The position numbers and the translations under genes are program-made. Under the pieces are notes generated by a model. That model was not told the DNA's origin. It saw only the letters and a list, made by a program, of their open reading frames with translations, and ran no database searches. Positions 27,386 through 36,202 of a DNA stretch of 64,000 nucleotides are shown one piece after another. The stretch covers positions 310,001 to 374,000 of the forward strand of contig NZ_FTMY01000004.1 in NCBI RefSeq assembly GCF_900156165.1. The letters are read 5' to 3'. Position 1 is the stretch's first letter; each line of letters starts with the position of its first letter. The DNA is from Pseudacidovorax sp. RU35E. GTDB taxonomy: Bacteria > Pseudomonadota > Gammaproteobacteria > Burkholderiales > Burkholderiaceae_C.

Positions 27386-28075
27386 ATGAACTACGACTGG
27401 GACTTCGGCGCCGTCTGGGAATACCGCCAGATGCTGCTGACGGGCGTGCTCGGCACCTTCCGCATCGCGGCGGTGGCCATTGCCATGGGCGTGCTCATCG
27501 GCGCCGTGCTGGCCACCCTGCGCCTGACGAAGACGCGCTGGCTGCAGTGGCCGGCCCTGTGGTTCACCGAGTTCTACCGCAACACGCCGCCGCTGGTGCA
27601 TTTCTTCTGGGCTTTCTATGCGCTGCCCGTGGTGCTGGGCGTGAGCCTGGACCCGTACGTGGCGGCCATCATCGCCCTCTCGACCCAGTCGGGCGCCTTC
27701 TATGCCGAGGTGTTCCGCGGCGGCGTGGTCAGCATCGACCGCGGCCAGTGGGAAGGCGCCCGCGCCCTGGGCATGCGCCCGCCCGCCGTGCTGCGGCGCG
27801 TGGTGCTGCCGCAGGCCCTGCAGCGCATGCTGCCCCCCTTCATGGAACGCTCCTTCGAGCTCATCAAGACCACCGCGCTGGCCTCGACGCTGGCGTATTC
27901 CGACCTGCTCTACCAGGCCATGCAGGTCAACAGCATCACCTTCCGCCCGCTGGAGGTCTACACCGTGGTGGCGGCCATCTTCTTCGTCACGCTGCTGGTC
28001 CTCAGCACGCTGGCGCACCTGCTGGAGGCACGGCTCACGCGTGCCACCCGGCCCGTTTCCGCGACCGCGAGGTGA
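27386..28075 (+). CDS. amino-acid ABC transporter permease
   Basis: A 229-residue inner-membrane subunit of the His/Glu/Gln/Arg/opine permease family. The first helix is at about residues 18-40 (LTGVLGTFRIAAVAIAMGVLIG), the FYRNTPPLVHFFW segment is typical, and the EAA loop is GQWEGARALGMRPPAVLRRVVLPQA. It likely forms a heterodimer with the next gene product, which shares the same loop. It begins 26 bases after the binding-protein stop. Confidence 0.93.
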   Translation: MNYDWDFGAVWEYRQMLLTGVLGTFRIAAVAIAMGVLIGAVLATLRLTKTRWLQWPALWFTEFYRNTPPLVHFFWAFYALPVVLGVSLDPYVAAIIALSTQSGAFYAEVFRGGVVSIDRGQWEGARALGMRPPAVLRRVVLPQALQRMLPPFMERSFELIKTTALASTLAYSDLLYQAMQVNSITFRPLEVYTVVAAIFFVTLLVLSTLAHLLEARLTRATRPVSATAR

Positions 28076-28080
28076 CCGGC

Positions 28081-28746
28081 ATGGACTTCTCGTGGGACTT
28101 CACGCCGGTGCTGCAGAACTGGCCCGTGCTGCTCAAGGGCGTGGGCATGACGGCGCTGCTGTGGGTCATCGCCTTTCCGCTGTCGATGGCGCTGGGCCTG
28201 CTGCTGTCGCTGGCCACCGGCTCCGGCCGCCGCGTGCCGGTGCTGCTGGGGCGCAGCTGGGTCGAGCTGTTCCGCAACACGCCGGTGATGGTGCAGCTGA
28301 TCTGGTTCTTCTATGCCTTTCCCATCCTCACCGGCGTGCAGCTCACGCCGCTGGTGGCGGCGCTGTGCGGGCTGGTGCTCAATGCCTCGGCCTACTGCTC
28401 CGAGATCTTCCGCGGCGGCATCGCGTCGCTGCCCGTCGGGCAGTGGGAAGGCGCCCGCGCCCTGGGCATGACGCGCACCCAGCTGATGCGCCGTGTGATC
28501 GTGCCGCAGGTGCTGGCGCGCATGCTGCCGGCCTTCACCAACCGCGGCATCGAGCTGGCCAAGAACACCTCCATCGCCTCGGTGATCGCGGTGCAGGAGC
28601 TGATGTACCAGGGCCGCGCGCTGTCGGCCGCCTTCTACCGGCCGCTGGAGATCCTCACGGCCGTGGGCCTGATCTACTTCGTGCTGATCTACCCGGGCTC
28701 CTACCTGGCCTCGCGGCTGGAGAAGCGCTTCGCGCTGCGGGCCTGA
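28081..28746 (+). CDS. amino-acid ABC transporter permease
   Basis: A 221-residue partner permease. The WVELFRNTPVMVQLIWFFYAF segment and the EAA loop GQWEGARALGMTRTQLMRRVIVPQV are conserved. The start follows the previous stop by five bases, so the genes are translationally linked. It completes the importer together with the ATPase and binding protein of this operon. Confidence 0.93.
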   Translation: MDFSWDFTPVLQNWPVLLKGVGMTALLWVIAFPLSMALGLLLSLATGSGRRVPVLLGRSWVELFRNTPVMVQLIWFFYAFPILTGVQLTPLVAALCGLVLNASAYCSEIFRGGIASLPVGQWEGARALGMTRTQLMRRVIVPQVLARMLPAFTNRGIELAKNTSIASVIAVQELMYQGRALSAAFYRPLEILTAVGLIYFVLIYPGSYLASRLEKRFALRA

Positions 28747-28801
28747 AGGCGTTGCACGCCGCGAGCCGCATCGATCCCTGGCCGAGAATCGCGCGCACAC
28801 C

Positions 28802-29470
28802 ATGAGCAGCATCCCCCGTTTCGAGCCCCTGCCCACGCTGACCCGCCGCGATCAGGTGGCCGAGACGCTGCGCCGCGCCATCCTCGCTGGCCGCATCGCG
28901 CCGGGCACGCAGCTGGTCGAAAGCCGACTGGCCGGCGACCTGGCCGTGAGCCGCGGCCTGCTGCGCGAGGCCATCCGCGAGCTGATCGAGAGCGGCCTGG
29001 CCACCAACCGGCCCTATGCCGGCACCTTCGTCACCGAGGTCAATGCCGAAGTGCTGCGCGACGTGTACGAGATGCGCCGCGTGATGGAGACCCAGGCCTA
29101 CCGCCGCGTCTGGCCGCTGCGCGACGCGGCCTTCCGGGGCGAACTGCAGGCCCGCTTCGACCACATGATCGCGGCCGTGCGCAGCGACGACCTGTCGGAG
29201 GAGATCCGCGCCGAGGCGCATTTCCATGGCCTGGTGTATGAGCGCTGCGGCAACCACCTGATGCCGGCCTTCTGGCAGCAGATGACGCAGAAGATCCAGC
29301 TGGGCTTCGGCATCTGCCAGATCGCGCATGCGCCCAAGGTGGACTTCGAGGCCAACCACCGGCGCTTCCTCGACTGCGCGCTGGGCGACAGCCTGGACGA
29401 GATGCTGGCGGAACTGTCCATCCACCTGGACCGCGGCCTGGCCACCATCCAGTTCGAGGCGGGCGGCTGA
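28802..29470 (+). CDS. GntR family (FCD domain) transcriptional regulator
   Basis: A 222-residue repressor-type regulator. The winged helix (residues about 15-80: QVAETLRRAILAGRIAPGTQLVESRLAGDLAVSRGLLREAIRELI region) is followed by an FCD ligand domain with metal-type histidines (EAHFHGLVYERCGN; later NHRRF). It lies 55 bases after the last permease gene on the same strand, so it is probably the operon's own regulator. The TTGTTGGA palindrome before the first gene is its likely target. Confidence 0.92.
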   Translation: MSSIPRFEPLPTLTRRDQVAETLRRAILAGRIAPGTQLVESRLAGDLAVSRGLLREAIRELIESGLATNRPYAGTFVTEVNAEVLRDVYEMRRVMETQAYRRVWPLRDAAFRGELQARFDHMIAAVRSDDLSEEIRAEAHFHGLVYERCGNHLMPAFWQQMTQKIQLGFGICQIAHAPKVDFEANHRRFLDCALGDSLDEMLAELSIHLDRGLATIQFEAGG

Positions 29471-29522
29471 GCGTCGACGCCGGCCGCGTCTGCAGCGGGC
29501 AGAACGACGACCGCGCGGCGCG

Positions 29523-30401
29523 CTAGGCCGGCATGGCCTGCGCCCAGTCGGCGATGGCCTGGGCCACGGCGCGCGGCTGCTCGGGCACGAGCGCATGGCC
29601 GGCTTGCGGGATCACCTGCACCGTGACCTTGTCGCCCAGCAGCGCCTTCAATTCGTTGCGCGTGGAAGCCGGACGCCACGCATCCTGCCCGCCCTGCAGG
29701 TCCAGGATGGGCGCGTGGCTCCGGCCGAACCACACCGACTTGGCTGGCACCTGCCCCGCCGCCCGGTAGGCCGCACGCAGCGCCGGATGCCAGCCCTGCA
29801 GCCAGGGCGTGGGATCGTTGCCCGGCGCGAACATGCACAGCCGCAGCGCGGCCAGCCGCTCCGGGTCCGGCCGTGTCGGGTCCGACGCGACGGCCAGCGC
29901 CTCGGCCATGCCCGGCGGAAAGACCTGGGCCGATGCGCCGAGCACCACCACGCCACGCACCAGCGCCGGATGGTTCATGTCGGTGACGCGCGCGGTCCAG
30001 TGGCCGTAGGCATGACCGACGACCACCGCGCGGCCGCCGCCGAGGCGCTCGATGGTGAAGGCGACGTCGCCGGCCAGCGTGTCCAGCGTCATGCCCGGGG
30101 GCGGTGCGGAGCTGCGGCCCATGCCGCGCGGCTGGGGCCGCAGCACGCGGAATCCGCGGGCAGCGATCAATGCGGCGACTTCGTCGAAGTCCTCGGAATC
30201 GCGCAGCGACGAGGGCAGCATGACGACGGCTGGCCCGTCACCATCGACGATGACGTCGATGTCGGTCGTGCCGTTCTTCAGCAGTTCGCGGTGTCGTCGG
30301 GGAGGCGATGGGTTCATGGCGCAGCCGTGCAGCGAAACAAGGGCGGCAGGAATGCCCAGCACCAGGGCGCGGCGCTGCAGGCGCCGATGGAGGTCCGGCA
30401 T
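29523..30401 (-). CDS. alpha/beta hydrolase-fold lipoprotein with Ala at the nucleophile position
   Basis: A 292-residue exported protein: twin arginines (RRLQRRALVLG), a hydrophobic stretch and a lipobox-like LHGC (C27). The alpha/beta-hydrolase core is clear (PQPRGMGRSSAP, oxyanion and strand order), and the acid/base parts are present (LQGGQDAW, QAGHALVPEQP). However the nucleophile elbow GHSxG reads GHAYG: Ala131, codon GCC. It may be a non-hydrolytic member or use another mechanism. AGGAGACAACGACC precedes the ATG. It is divergent from the carboxymuconolactone-decarboxylase-like gene. Confidence 0.85.
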   Translation of the reverse strand: MPDLHRRLQRRALVLGIPAALVSLHGCAMNPSPPRRHRELLKNGTTDIDVIVDGDGPAVVMLPSSLRDSEDFDEVAALIAARGFRVLRPQPRGMGRSSAPPPGMTLDTLAGDVAFTIERLGGGRAVVVGHAYGHWTARVTDMNHPALVRGVVVLGASAQVFPPGMAEALAVASDPTRPDPERLAALRLCMFAPGNDPTPWLQGWHPALRAAYRAAGQVPAKSVWFGRSHAPILDLQGGQDAWRPASTRNELKALLGDKVTVQVIPQAGHALVPEQPRAVAQAIADWAQAMPA

Positions 30402-30555
30402 GGTCGTTGTCTCCTGCTTGTGATGTCTGCAAAGAATAGGCCGCCATCGGCGGGCGAGCCATGCACATCGGCGCATAGCAGGCTTGCCGGTGCAGCGCCT
30501 CTGTGCCGCGTCTCGATGGTTTAGCCTCGCCCGGAGACAAAGCTCCCGATCCACC

Positions 30556-31128
30556 ATGGCACGCATTCCCCTCTTCCCCTCGGACAACATGGACGCGGCG
30601 CAGCGCGCCGTGCTCGACAAGGTGCTCTCCGGCCCGCGCGGCAGGATCCAGGGGCCGCTGCGCGCGGCCCTGCACAACCCGGATCTGGCCGACAAGTGGC
30701 AGGCGCTGGGCGCCCTGCTGCGCTACGGCACCTCGCTGCCGCCGCGGCTGTCGGAGATCGCGATCCTGGTGACGGGCCGGGCCTGCCGCTCGCCCTTGGA
30801 GTGGTATGCGCACCGCATCGAGGGCGAGAAGGCGGGCCTGGAGCCGGCCTTCATCGAGGCGCTGCTTGCCGAGTCCGAACCGCCCGCCATGTCGCCCGAC
30901 GACGCGGCTGTGTGGCGCTATGCGGTCGAGCTGAACCGGCACCGCTCGGTGTCCGAGGCCACCTATGCCGAGGCGCTGGCGCGCTTCGGCATCAAGGGCG
31001 TGGTCGAACTCACGGCGCTCATCGGCTACTACACCATGGTGGCGATGACGCTCAACTGCCACGAGATCCCACTGCCGGAAGGCGTGGCGCCCGCCTTCGC
31101 GCTGCCGCAGCAGGAGGCGCTGTCGTGA
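30556..31128 (+). CDS. carboxymuconolactone decarboxylase family protein
   Basis: A 190-residue all-helical protein of the AhpD/CMD superfamily. The core motif is SEIAILVTGRACRSPLEWYAHRIEGEKAGLEP, with the conserved Glu-Trp and His of the family. The CxxC pair of AhpD peroxidases is missing, which favours a decarboxylase- or hydratase-like function over peroxidase. CCGGAGACAAAG lies 15 bases before the ATG. First gene of a six-gene cluster; its stop overlaps the next start (GTGA). Confidence 0.88.
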   Translation: MARIPLFPSDNMDAAQRAVLDKVLSGPRGRIQGPLRAALHNPDLADKWQALGALLRYGTSLPPRLSEIAILVTGRACRSPLEWYAHRIEGEKAGLEPAFIEALLAESEPPAMSPDDAAVWRYAVELNRHRSVSEATYAEALARFGIKGVVELTALIGYYTMVAMTLNCHEIPLPEGVAPAFALPQQEALS

Positions 31129-32012
31129 CCGCCGACGCCGCTGCGCCGAATAGCGCGCGGCCTGCAGGCGAAGCGCCAGGGCACGCAGCGGGCGCGCCAT
31201 CCGAGCCCGTCGGCGGCTGGGACTGCCACGCGCACCTGTTCGGCCCCTATGCACGCTTTCCCCTGGCCGCGGACCGCAGCTACACACCGCCGGAGGCGCT
31301 GGAGCCGCAGTACCTGGCGCTGCTGCGCCGACTCGGCCTTCGCCATGGCGTGCTGGTGCATCCCAGTGCCTACGGCGACGACCATTCGCTGCTGCTGCAT
31401 GCCCTGCAGTCGCAGCCGGCGCTGCGCGGTGTCGTGGTGGTGCGGCCCGGCAGCGCGCTGCCGCTCGGCGATCTGCATGCCAGGGGCGTGCGCGGCGCCC
31501 GCTTCAGTCATCGCAGCGGCGCCGGCGCCAACTTCAGCGGCAGTGCCTCCTTCGACGACCTGCGCGCCCTGGCGCCTGCGCTCGCCGATGCGGGGCTGCA
31601 TGCCGAACTCTGGACCGACTGCCGGGCCCTCCCGGCCATCGCCGATGCGCTGCAGGACCTGCCCGTGCCGGTCGTGATCGACCACATGGGCGGCTTCGAT
31701 GCGAAGGCCGGCGTCGACGAGCCGGGCTTCCGCGTGCTGCTGGATCTGCTCGCACGCGGCAAGGTCTGGGTCAAGCTGTGCGCGTACCGCAACCTGCTGA
31801 ACGAGGCCGACTGGGACGTCGGCCGCGCCTTCCAGCAGAAGATGCTCGAAGCCAATCCGCAGCAGCTGGTGTGGGGCAGCGACTGGCCCCACCTGCGCGT
31901 GAACCCGGTGCCGGACGCCACCCAACTGCTGGACATGTTCATGGCCTGGTCCGGCAGCGACGCGCTCGTTCAGCGGGTGCTGTTCGACAACCCCGAACGG
32001 CTCTACCGCTGA
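31125..32012 (+). CDS. amidohydrolase family protein (LigI / 2-pyrone-4,6-dicarboxylate lactonase-like)
   Basis: A 295-residue TIM-barrel hydrolase. The start is a GTG overlapping the preceding TGA, with GCAGGAGGCG upstream. The N-terminal GWDCHAHLFGPYARFPL and the C-terminal LVWGSDWPHLRVNPVPD carry the His-x-His and Asp signatures of the LigI branch, which opens lactones in aromatic-acid catabolism. About 30 Ala/Pro-rich residues precede the domain, so the true start could be internal. The context with a CMD-like protein and a hydratase suits lactone or dicarboxylate breakdown. Confidence 0.86.
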   Translation: MTADAAAPNSARPAGEAPGHAAGAPSEPVGGWDCHAHLFGPYARFPLAADRSYTPPEALEPQYLALLRRLGLRHGVLVHPSAYGDDHSLLLHALQSQPALRGVVVVRPGSALPLGDLHARGVRGARFSHRSGAGANFSGSASFDDLRALAPALADAGLHAELWTDCRALPAIADALQDLPVPVVIDHMGGFDAKAGVDEPGFRVLLDLLARGKVWVKLCAYRNLLNEADWDVGRAFQQKMLEANPQQLVWGSDWPHLRVNPVPDATQLLDMFMAWSGSDALVQRVLFDNPERLYR

Positions 32013-32021
32013 CGGGCCGCC

Positions 32022-32999
32022 ATGAGCCTCGGCAAGGTACTGGTCACGGCCGGATCCGTGAAGGGATGCGAGCCCGCGCTGCAGCTCATGCGCGACGCGG
32101 GCTGCGAGGTGCAGCTGGCGACTCCGCCGCTGCCGCTGGACGAGGATTGGCTGCTGACCCAGAGCCGCGATGCCGCCGCCCTGATCTTCGCGATGGAGCC
32201 CGTCTCGGCGCGGCTGCTGGCCAACGCCCCGCAGCTGCGCATCGTGGCGCGCCCGGGCGTGGGCTACGACACGGTGGACCTCGACGCCGCCACCCGGCAG
32301 GGCGTCGCCGTGACCATCGCCGAAGGCACCAACCACGAGAGCGTGGCCGACTTCACCTTCGCGCTGCTGCTCTGTGCCGCGCGCGGCCTGCTTCCGGCCG
32401 CGGACAGCGTGCAGCAGCAGGGATGGACGCGCGTCACCGGCACCGAGGTCTGGGGCAAGACGCTGGCCCTGGTGGGCCTGGGCCGCATCGGCCAAGCCGT
32501 TGCGCGGCGCGCACGCGGCTTCGACATGCGCGTGCTCGCGGTCAGCCGCCAGCGCGACGAGGACTTGGCGCACCGCCTCGGCCTTAGCTACGTGGACCTG
32601 GACAAGGCCCTGCGCGAGGCCGACTTCCTCTCGCTGCATGCGCCGCTCACACCGCAGACCGCGAACATGCTGGACGCCGGTGCCATCGCGCGCATGAAGC
32701 CGGGCGCCTACCTGGTCAACACCTCGCGCGGCGGCCTGGTGGACGAGGCGGCCCTGGCAGCGGCGGTGCGTGAGGGCCACCTGGCCGGGGCCGCGGTCGA
32801 CGTGCTGCGCCAGCAGGGTGCGGGCAGCACCAGCCCGCTCATCGGCGTGCCGGGCATCGTGGTCACGCCGCACATGGCCACCTTCTCGCGCGAGGCCATG
32901 CACCGCGTGGCCATGGCGGCCGCGAAGGCCGTGGTGACGCGCCTGCAGGGCGGCAGGCCCGCGGGGCTGGTCAATCCGCAGGCGCTGGACGCCGCATAG
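32022..32999 (+). CDS. D-2-hydroxyacid dehydrogenase
   Basis: A 325-residue NAD(P)-dependent oxidoreductase of the phosphoglycerate/D-lactate dehydrogenase family. It has the Rossmann motif GLGRIGQAVARRA, the substrate arginine in NTSRGGLVDEAAL, and the catalytic histidine in TPHMATFS. Predicted to interconvert a 2-oxo acid and a D-2-hydroxy acid. The hydroxy acid it acts on is probably the one imported by the next gene's Bug protein. It is nine bases after the amidohydrolase stop. Confidence 0.9.
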   Translation: MSLGKVLVTAGSVKGCEPALQLMRDAGCEVQLATPPLPLDEDWLLTQSRDAAALIFAMEPVSARLLANAPQLRIVARPGVGYDTVDLDAATRQGVAVTIAEGTNHESVADFTFALLLCAARGLLPAADSVQQQGWTRVTGTEVWGKTLALVGLGRIGQAVARRARGFDMRVLAVSRQRDEDLAHRLGLSYVDLDKALREADFLSLHAPLTPQTANMLDAGAIARMKPGAYLVNTSRGGLVDEAALAAAVREGHLAGAAVDVLRQQGAGSTSPLIGVPGIVVTPHMATFSREAMHRVAMAAAKAVVTRLQGGRPAGLVNPQALDAA

Positions 33000-33078
33000 C
33001 AGCTATGACGCCGCGGGGGTACCGCGGCGCGCAGGTGCTGCCCAGAATGCCGGCAGACCACGATCACAGGAGACACGC

Positions 33079-34047
33079 ATGAAGCATCGGATCTGCGCCG
33101 CCATGGCGCTGGCGGGCGCACTGTTTGCCGCACAGGCGGCCGCCCAGGAATTCCCCCGCCAGCCCGTCAAGCTGGTCGTGCCCTTCGCCGCGGGCGGGCC
33201 GGCCGACATCCAGGCCCGCTGGCTCGGCGTGAAGCTGGGCGCGGCCCTGGGCCAGCCGGTGGTGATCGACAACCGCGCCGGTGCCGGCGGCGTGCTGGGT
33301 GCGCAGGCCGTGATCAATGCGCCGGCCGATGGGCACACGCTGCTCTTCGCCTCGGTGGGTGCCGTCGCCATCGCGCCCTATTTGATGGACAAGCAGCCCT
33401 ACGACGTCGCGCGGGACCTGGCACCGGTGATCCGCGTCGCCACCGCGCCCATGGTGCTGGTGAGCTCGTCGACGGGCCGCCACCGGGACCTGGCCGCGCT
33501 GGTGGCCGACGCCAAGGTGCATCCCGGCAAGGTCAGCTATGCGAGCGCGGGGCCGGGCACGACGACCCAGCTCGGCTCCGAGCTGCTCAAGCGCGAGGTG
33601 GGGGCCGAGATGATCCACATTCCCTACAAGGGCGCGGCCCCGGCGCTCACCGATGTCATGGCCGGCACGGTGGACGTGATGTTCGCCGATGCGCCGGTGG
33701 TGCTGCCCTACATCAAGGGCGGCAAGCTGCGCGCCCTGGCGGTGGGCACGCCGACGCGCGTCGAGGGCCTGCCCGATGTGCCCACCACGGCCGAGGGCGG
33801 CTACAAGAACGTGCTGGCCTCCACCTGGTACGGCGTGCTGGCACCGGCCAAGACCCCGCCGGCTGTGGTCAAGCGCCTCAACAGTGCCATCGCCACCGTG
33901 TTGGCCTCGCCCGATGCGGTCAGCTTCTTCGGCAGCCAGGCGCTGATCGTCAACGGCGGCACGCCGGAGGAGTTCGGCACTTTCGTGGCCAGCGAGTCGA
34001 AGCGCTGGACCGCGCTGGCCAAGGCGGCCGGCGTGCGGATGGACTGA
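33079..34047 (+). CDS. Bug/TctC family periplasmic solute-binding protein
   Basis: A 322-residue receptor. The signal peptide ends near residue 22 (LFAAQAAAQ). Family motifs VKLVVPFAAGGPADIQ, VVIDNRAGAGGVLGAQ and MIHIPYKGAAPALTDV are intact. CAGGAGACACGC precedes the ATG. A 79-base gap with a GC-rich hairpin (33009-33029) separates it from the dehydrogenase gene. It is followed in ten bases by the fumarase/tartrate-dehydratase pair, so a hydroxy-dicarboxylate is a sensible ligand guess. Confidence 0.94.
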   Translation: MKHRICAAMALAGALFAAQAAAQEFPRQPVKLVVPFAAGGPADIQARWLGVKLGAALGQPVVIDNRAGAGGVLGAQAVINAPADGHTLLFASVGAVAIAPYLMDKQPYDVARDLAPVIRVATAPMVLVSSSTGRHRDLAALVADAKVHPGKVSYASAGPGTTTQLGSELLKREVGAEMIHIPYKGAAPALTDVMAGTVDVMFADAPVVLPYIKGGKLRALAVGTPTRVEGLPDVPTTAEGGYKNVLASTWYGVLAPAKTPPAVVKRLNSAIATVLASPDAVSFFGSQALIVNGGTPEEFGTFVASESKRWTALAKAAGVRMD

Positions 34048-34057
34048 GCCCTGCCCC

Positions 34058-34927
34058 ATGGCCATCGCATTCACGACCATCAAGCAGGTCACGGCGCAGC
34101 TGTACGACCGCTCGCTGCGCGGCATTCCCAAGGACACCGAGGCGGCCCTGCGCAGCGCCGATGCGCGCGAGCGCAACGAGACCGCGCGCCACACGCTGCG
34201 CGTCATGCTCCAGAGCGCCGAGGCGGCGCAGCGCGAGCAGCATTTCATCTGCTCCGACGCGGGCGTGCCGGTCTACTTCGTCAAGGTGGGCGTGCAGGCG
34301 CAGTTCGCCGGCAACCTGCGCCAGGCGATCACCGAAGGCTTCGCGGAACTGGTGGACACCATTCAGCCGCCGCTGCTGCCGCATGTGACGCATCCGCTCA
34401 CGCTGGCGCGCGGCTACCGGGGCAAGGGCATGCCCATCGTCACCTTCGACCTGGTGGACGACTGCGACCATGTGGAGATCACCTGCTCGCCCAAGGCGCT
34501 GGGGTCGGGCCGATGGGCGGCGCTGGAAATCTTCAGCTTCCCCGACCTGAAGACCATCGAGGAATTCGTGCTGGACACGGTCATCCAGGCCGGCGCCCAG
34601 CCCTGCCCCCCGGTCGTGATCGGCGTGGGCATCGGCGGCACCTTCGACTACGCGGCCAAGATGGCCAAGGAAGCGACGCTGCGCCCCATCGGCACCGCGC
34701 ATGCCGAGCCGATGGTGGCCGACATGGAGCGGCGCCTGGTGCAGGCCGTGAACCAGACCGGCTTCGGCCCCATGGGCACCGGCGGCGACAGCACCGCAAT
34801 GGCCGTGCATGTGAACTACTGCGCCGGCCACGGCTTCACGCCCGTGGCCGTGGCCTTCAACTGCTGGATCAACCGGCGTACCCGCGCGCGGCTCTTCAAC
34901 GATGGCCGCGTCGAAATCCTGGAGTGA
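34058..34927 (+). CDS. class I fumarase / L(+)-tartrate dehydratase alpha subunit
   Basis: A 289-residue subunit of an oxygen-sensitive [4Fe-4S] hydro-lyase. Candidate cluster ligands are C65 (FICSDAG), C183 (QPCPPVVIGVGIGG) and C269 (NCWINRRTRARL). Enzymes of this type split into alpha and beta chains dehydrate tartrate, malate or related 2-hydroxy-dicarboxylates. The ATG follows the Bug gene by ten bases. Whether it is a true fumarase (housekeeping) or substrate-specific dehydratase cannot be told, but its location in a transport cluster favours the latter. Confidence 0.9.
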   Translation: MAIAFTTIKQVTAQLYDRSLRGIPKDTEAALRSADARERNETARHTLRVMLQSAEAAQREQHFICSDAGVPVYFVKVGVQAQFAGNLRQAITEGFAELVDTIQPPLLPHVTHPLTLARGYRGKGMPIVTFDLVDDCDHVEITCSPKALGSGRWAALEIFSFPDLKTIEEFVLDTVIQAGAQPCPPVVIGVGIGGTFDYAAKMAKEATLRPIGTAHAEPMVADMERRLVQAVNQTGFGPMGTGGDSTAMAVHVNYCAGHGFTPVAVAFNCWINRRTRARLFNDGRVEILE

Positions 34928-34931
34928 AGTC

Positions 34932-35549
34932 ATGGCCGTCCGCGAACACCGACTGAGCTTTCCGCTCTCCGAAGCCGACGCGCGCAACCTGCGCGCCGGC
35001 GACCTCGTCACGCTCGACGGCGAGATCGTGATCACCGCCGGCATGCCCACGCACGAACGGCTGCTGCGCTGCCTGGAGGGGCAGGAGCCGCTGCCGATGG
35101 CGCTGCAGGAGGCCTCGGTCATGCACCTGGGCAGCTTCAGCCGCGACATGGGCGAACGCTTCGAGGTGCTGTACCTCAACCCGACGACCAGCACCCGCTT
35201 CAACCCGTTCATGCCGCGGCTGCTGCGCGGCTTCCGCTGGCATGCGGTGGGCGGCAAGGGCGGGCTGGATGCGGCATCGGCCGAGGCGCTGCAGGAGGTC
35301 GGCGGCGTGTACCTGTCCTTCCTGGGTGGCGGATGCACGCTGCTCTCGCATGCCGTGCAGGACGTGGTGGAAGTGGGCTGGCGCGACATGCTCACTCATT
35401 ACCGGCTGGTGCGGCTGAAGGTGCAGGGCCTGGGGCCGGCAACCGTCGGCATCGACGCCCAGGGGCGCAGCCTCTATGACGAGGAGAAGGCCGCGGTGCA
35501 GGCGCGGCGCGCGGCCATCGTCGCGCAGATGGACGCGGCGCGGGGTTGA
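34932..35549 (+). CDS. class I fumarase / L(+)-tartrate dehydratase beta subunit
   Basis: A 205-residue partner of the alpha subunit, starting four bases after its stop. It carries the swivelling-domain landmarks RAGDLVTLDGEIVITAGMPTHER and the substrate loop NPTTSTRFNPF. Length equals TtdB-type beta chains. The two chains together would form the active hydro-lyase. It is the last gene of this plus-strand cluster; a hairpin and the convergent GST gene follow. Confidence 0.9.
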   Translation: MAVREHRLSFPLSEADARNLRAGDLVTLDGEIVITAGMPTHERLLRCLEGQEPLPMALQEASVMHLGSFSRDMGERFEVLYLNPTTSTRFNPFMPRLLRGFRWHAVGGKGGLDAASAEALQEVGGVYLSFLGGGCTLLSHAVQDVVEVGWRDMLTHYRLVRLKVQGLGPATVGIDAQGRSLYDEEKAAVQARRAAIVAQMDAARG

Positions 35550-35553
35550 TCGA

Positions 35554-35573
35554 CGGGGGCCGATGCGCCCCCG
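35554..35573. terminator. GC hairpin between convergent operons
   Basis: CGGGGGC (35554-35560) pairs perfectly with GCCCCCG (35567-35573) around a 6-base loop. It lies between the dehydratase beta stop and the GST stop, so it could stop transcription from both sides. No T-run is present, which lowers certainty. Confidence 0.4.
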
Positions 35574-35584
35574 CTCACACCTTC

Positions 35585-36202
35585 TCAGCCGTCGATGGGC
35601 TCCGTGGCCTGGAACGAGGGCCGCTGCATCAGTTCCGCATGCCAGGCGGCCAGTTGCGGCGCGGTGTTCCGCCAGCCCAGCGCATCGAAGCGGTAGTCGA
35701 TGTAGCCCAGCGCGCAGCCCACGGTGAGCGTGCCGATGGAGAACGGCGCCGCGCCCAGGGCGGCGGCCTCGGCATCCAGCAGCAGCAGCGACGAACGCAC
35801 CTTCAGCGCGAAGGCATCGAGCAGGTCCTGCAGCGGCTGCGCACGCTCACGTTCGTTGCGCCACAGGATCAGGGCATCCAGCAGGCCGTCGCCGAAGGCA
35901 TGCCAGCGCAGGGCCTGCCAGCGGGCCTCACCCTCGGCAGGGAAGATCGTGCCCCCCGCCAGCGTGTCCAGGTATTCGCAGATCACCACCGAGTCGAACA
36001 GCACCGAGCCGTCCTCCCGCACCAGCGTCGGGATCTTGGACAGCGGGTTCACCGCCATGATCTCCGGGTTGGGCTTGAGCATCGCCGCGACGGAGCGCAC
36101 CAGGTGCAGCCGGTCCACCAGGCCGAGTTCGTGCGCGCACACCATCACCTTGCGCACGTAGGGCGACTTGGGCGACCAGTGCAGGGTCAGTTGGCCGGTC
36201 AT
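35585..36202 (-). CDS. glutathione S-transferase family protein
   Basis: A 205-residue GST: an N-terminal thioredoxin fold (LHWSPKSPYVRKVMVCAHEL, then KIPTLVREDGSVLFDS for glutathione binding) and a C-terminal helical domain. Its ATG overlaps the stop of the CoA-transferase gene (TGATG), so it is the final gene of the seven-gene minus-strand operon. In Burkholderiales such GSTs often accompany acid/aromatic degradation genes as detoxifiers; a specific substrate is not evident. Confidence 0.92.
   Translation of the reverse strand: MTGQLTLHWSPKSPYVRKVMVCAHELGLVDRLHLVRSVAAMLKPNPEIMAVNPLSKIPTLVREDGSVLFDSVVICEYLDTLAGGTIFPAEGEARWQALRWHAFGDGLLDALILWRNERERAQPLQDLLDAFALKVRSSLLLLDAEAAALGAAPFSIGTLTVGCALGYIDYRFDALGWRNTAPQLAAWHAELMQRPSFQATEPIDG

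Noticed and set aside
33009-33029. 8-bp GC hairpin between the hydroxyacid dehydrogenase and Bug genes as terminator
   Set aside because: No T-tract and the flanking genes appear to belong to one cluster; it may be only a GC-rich fold.
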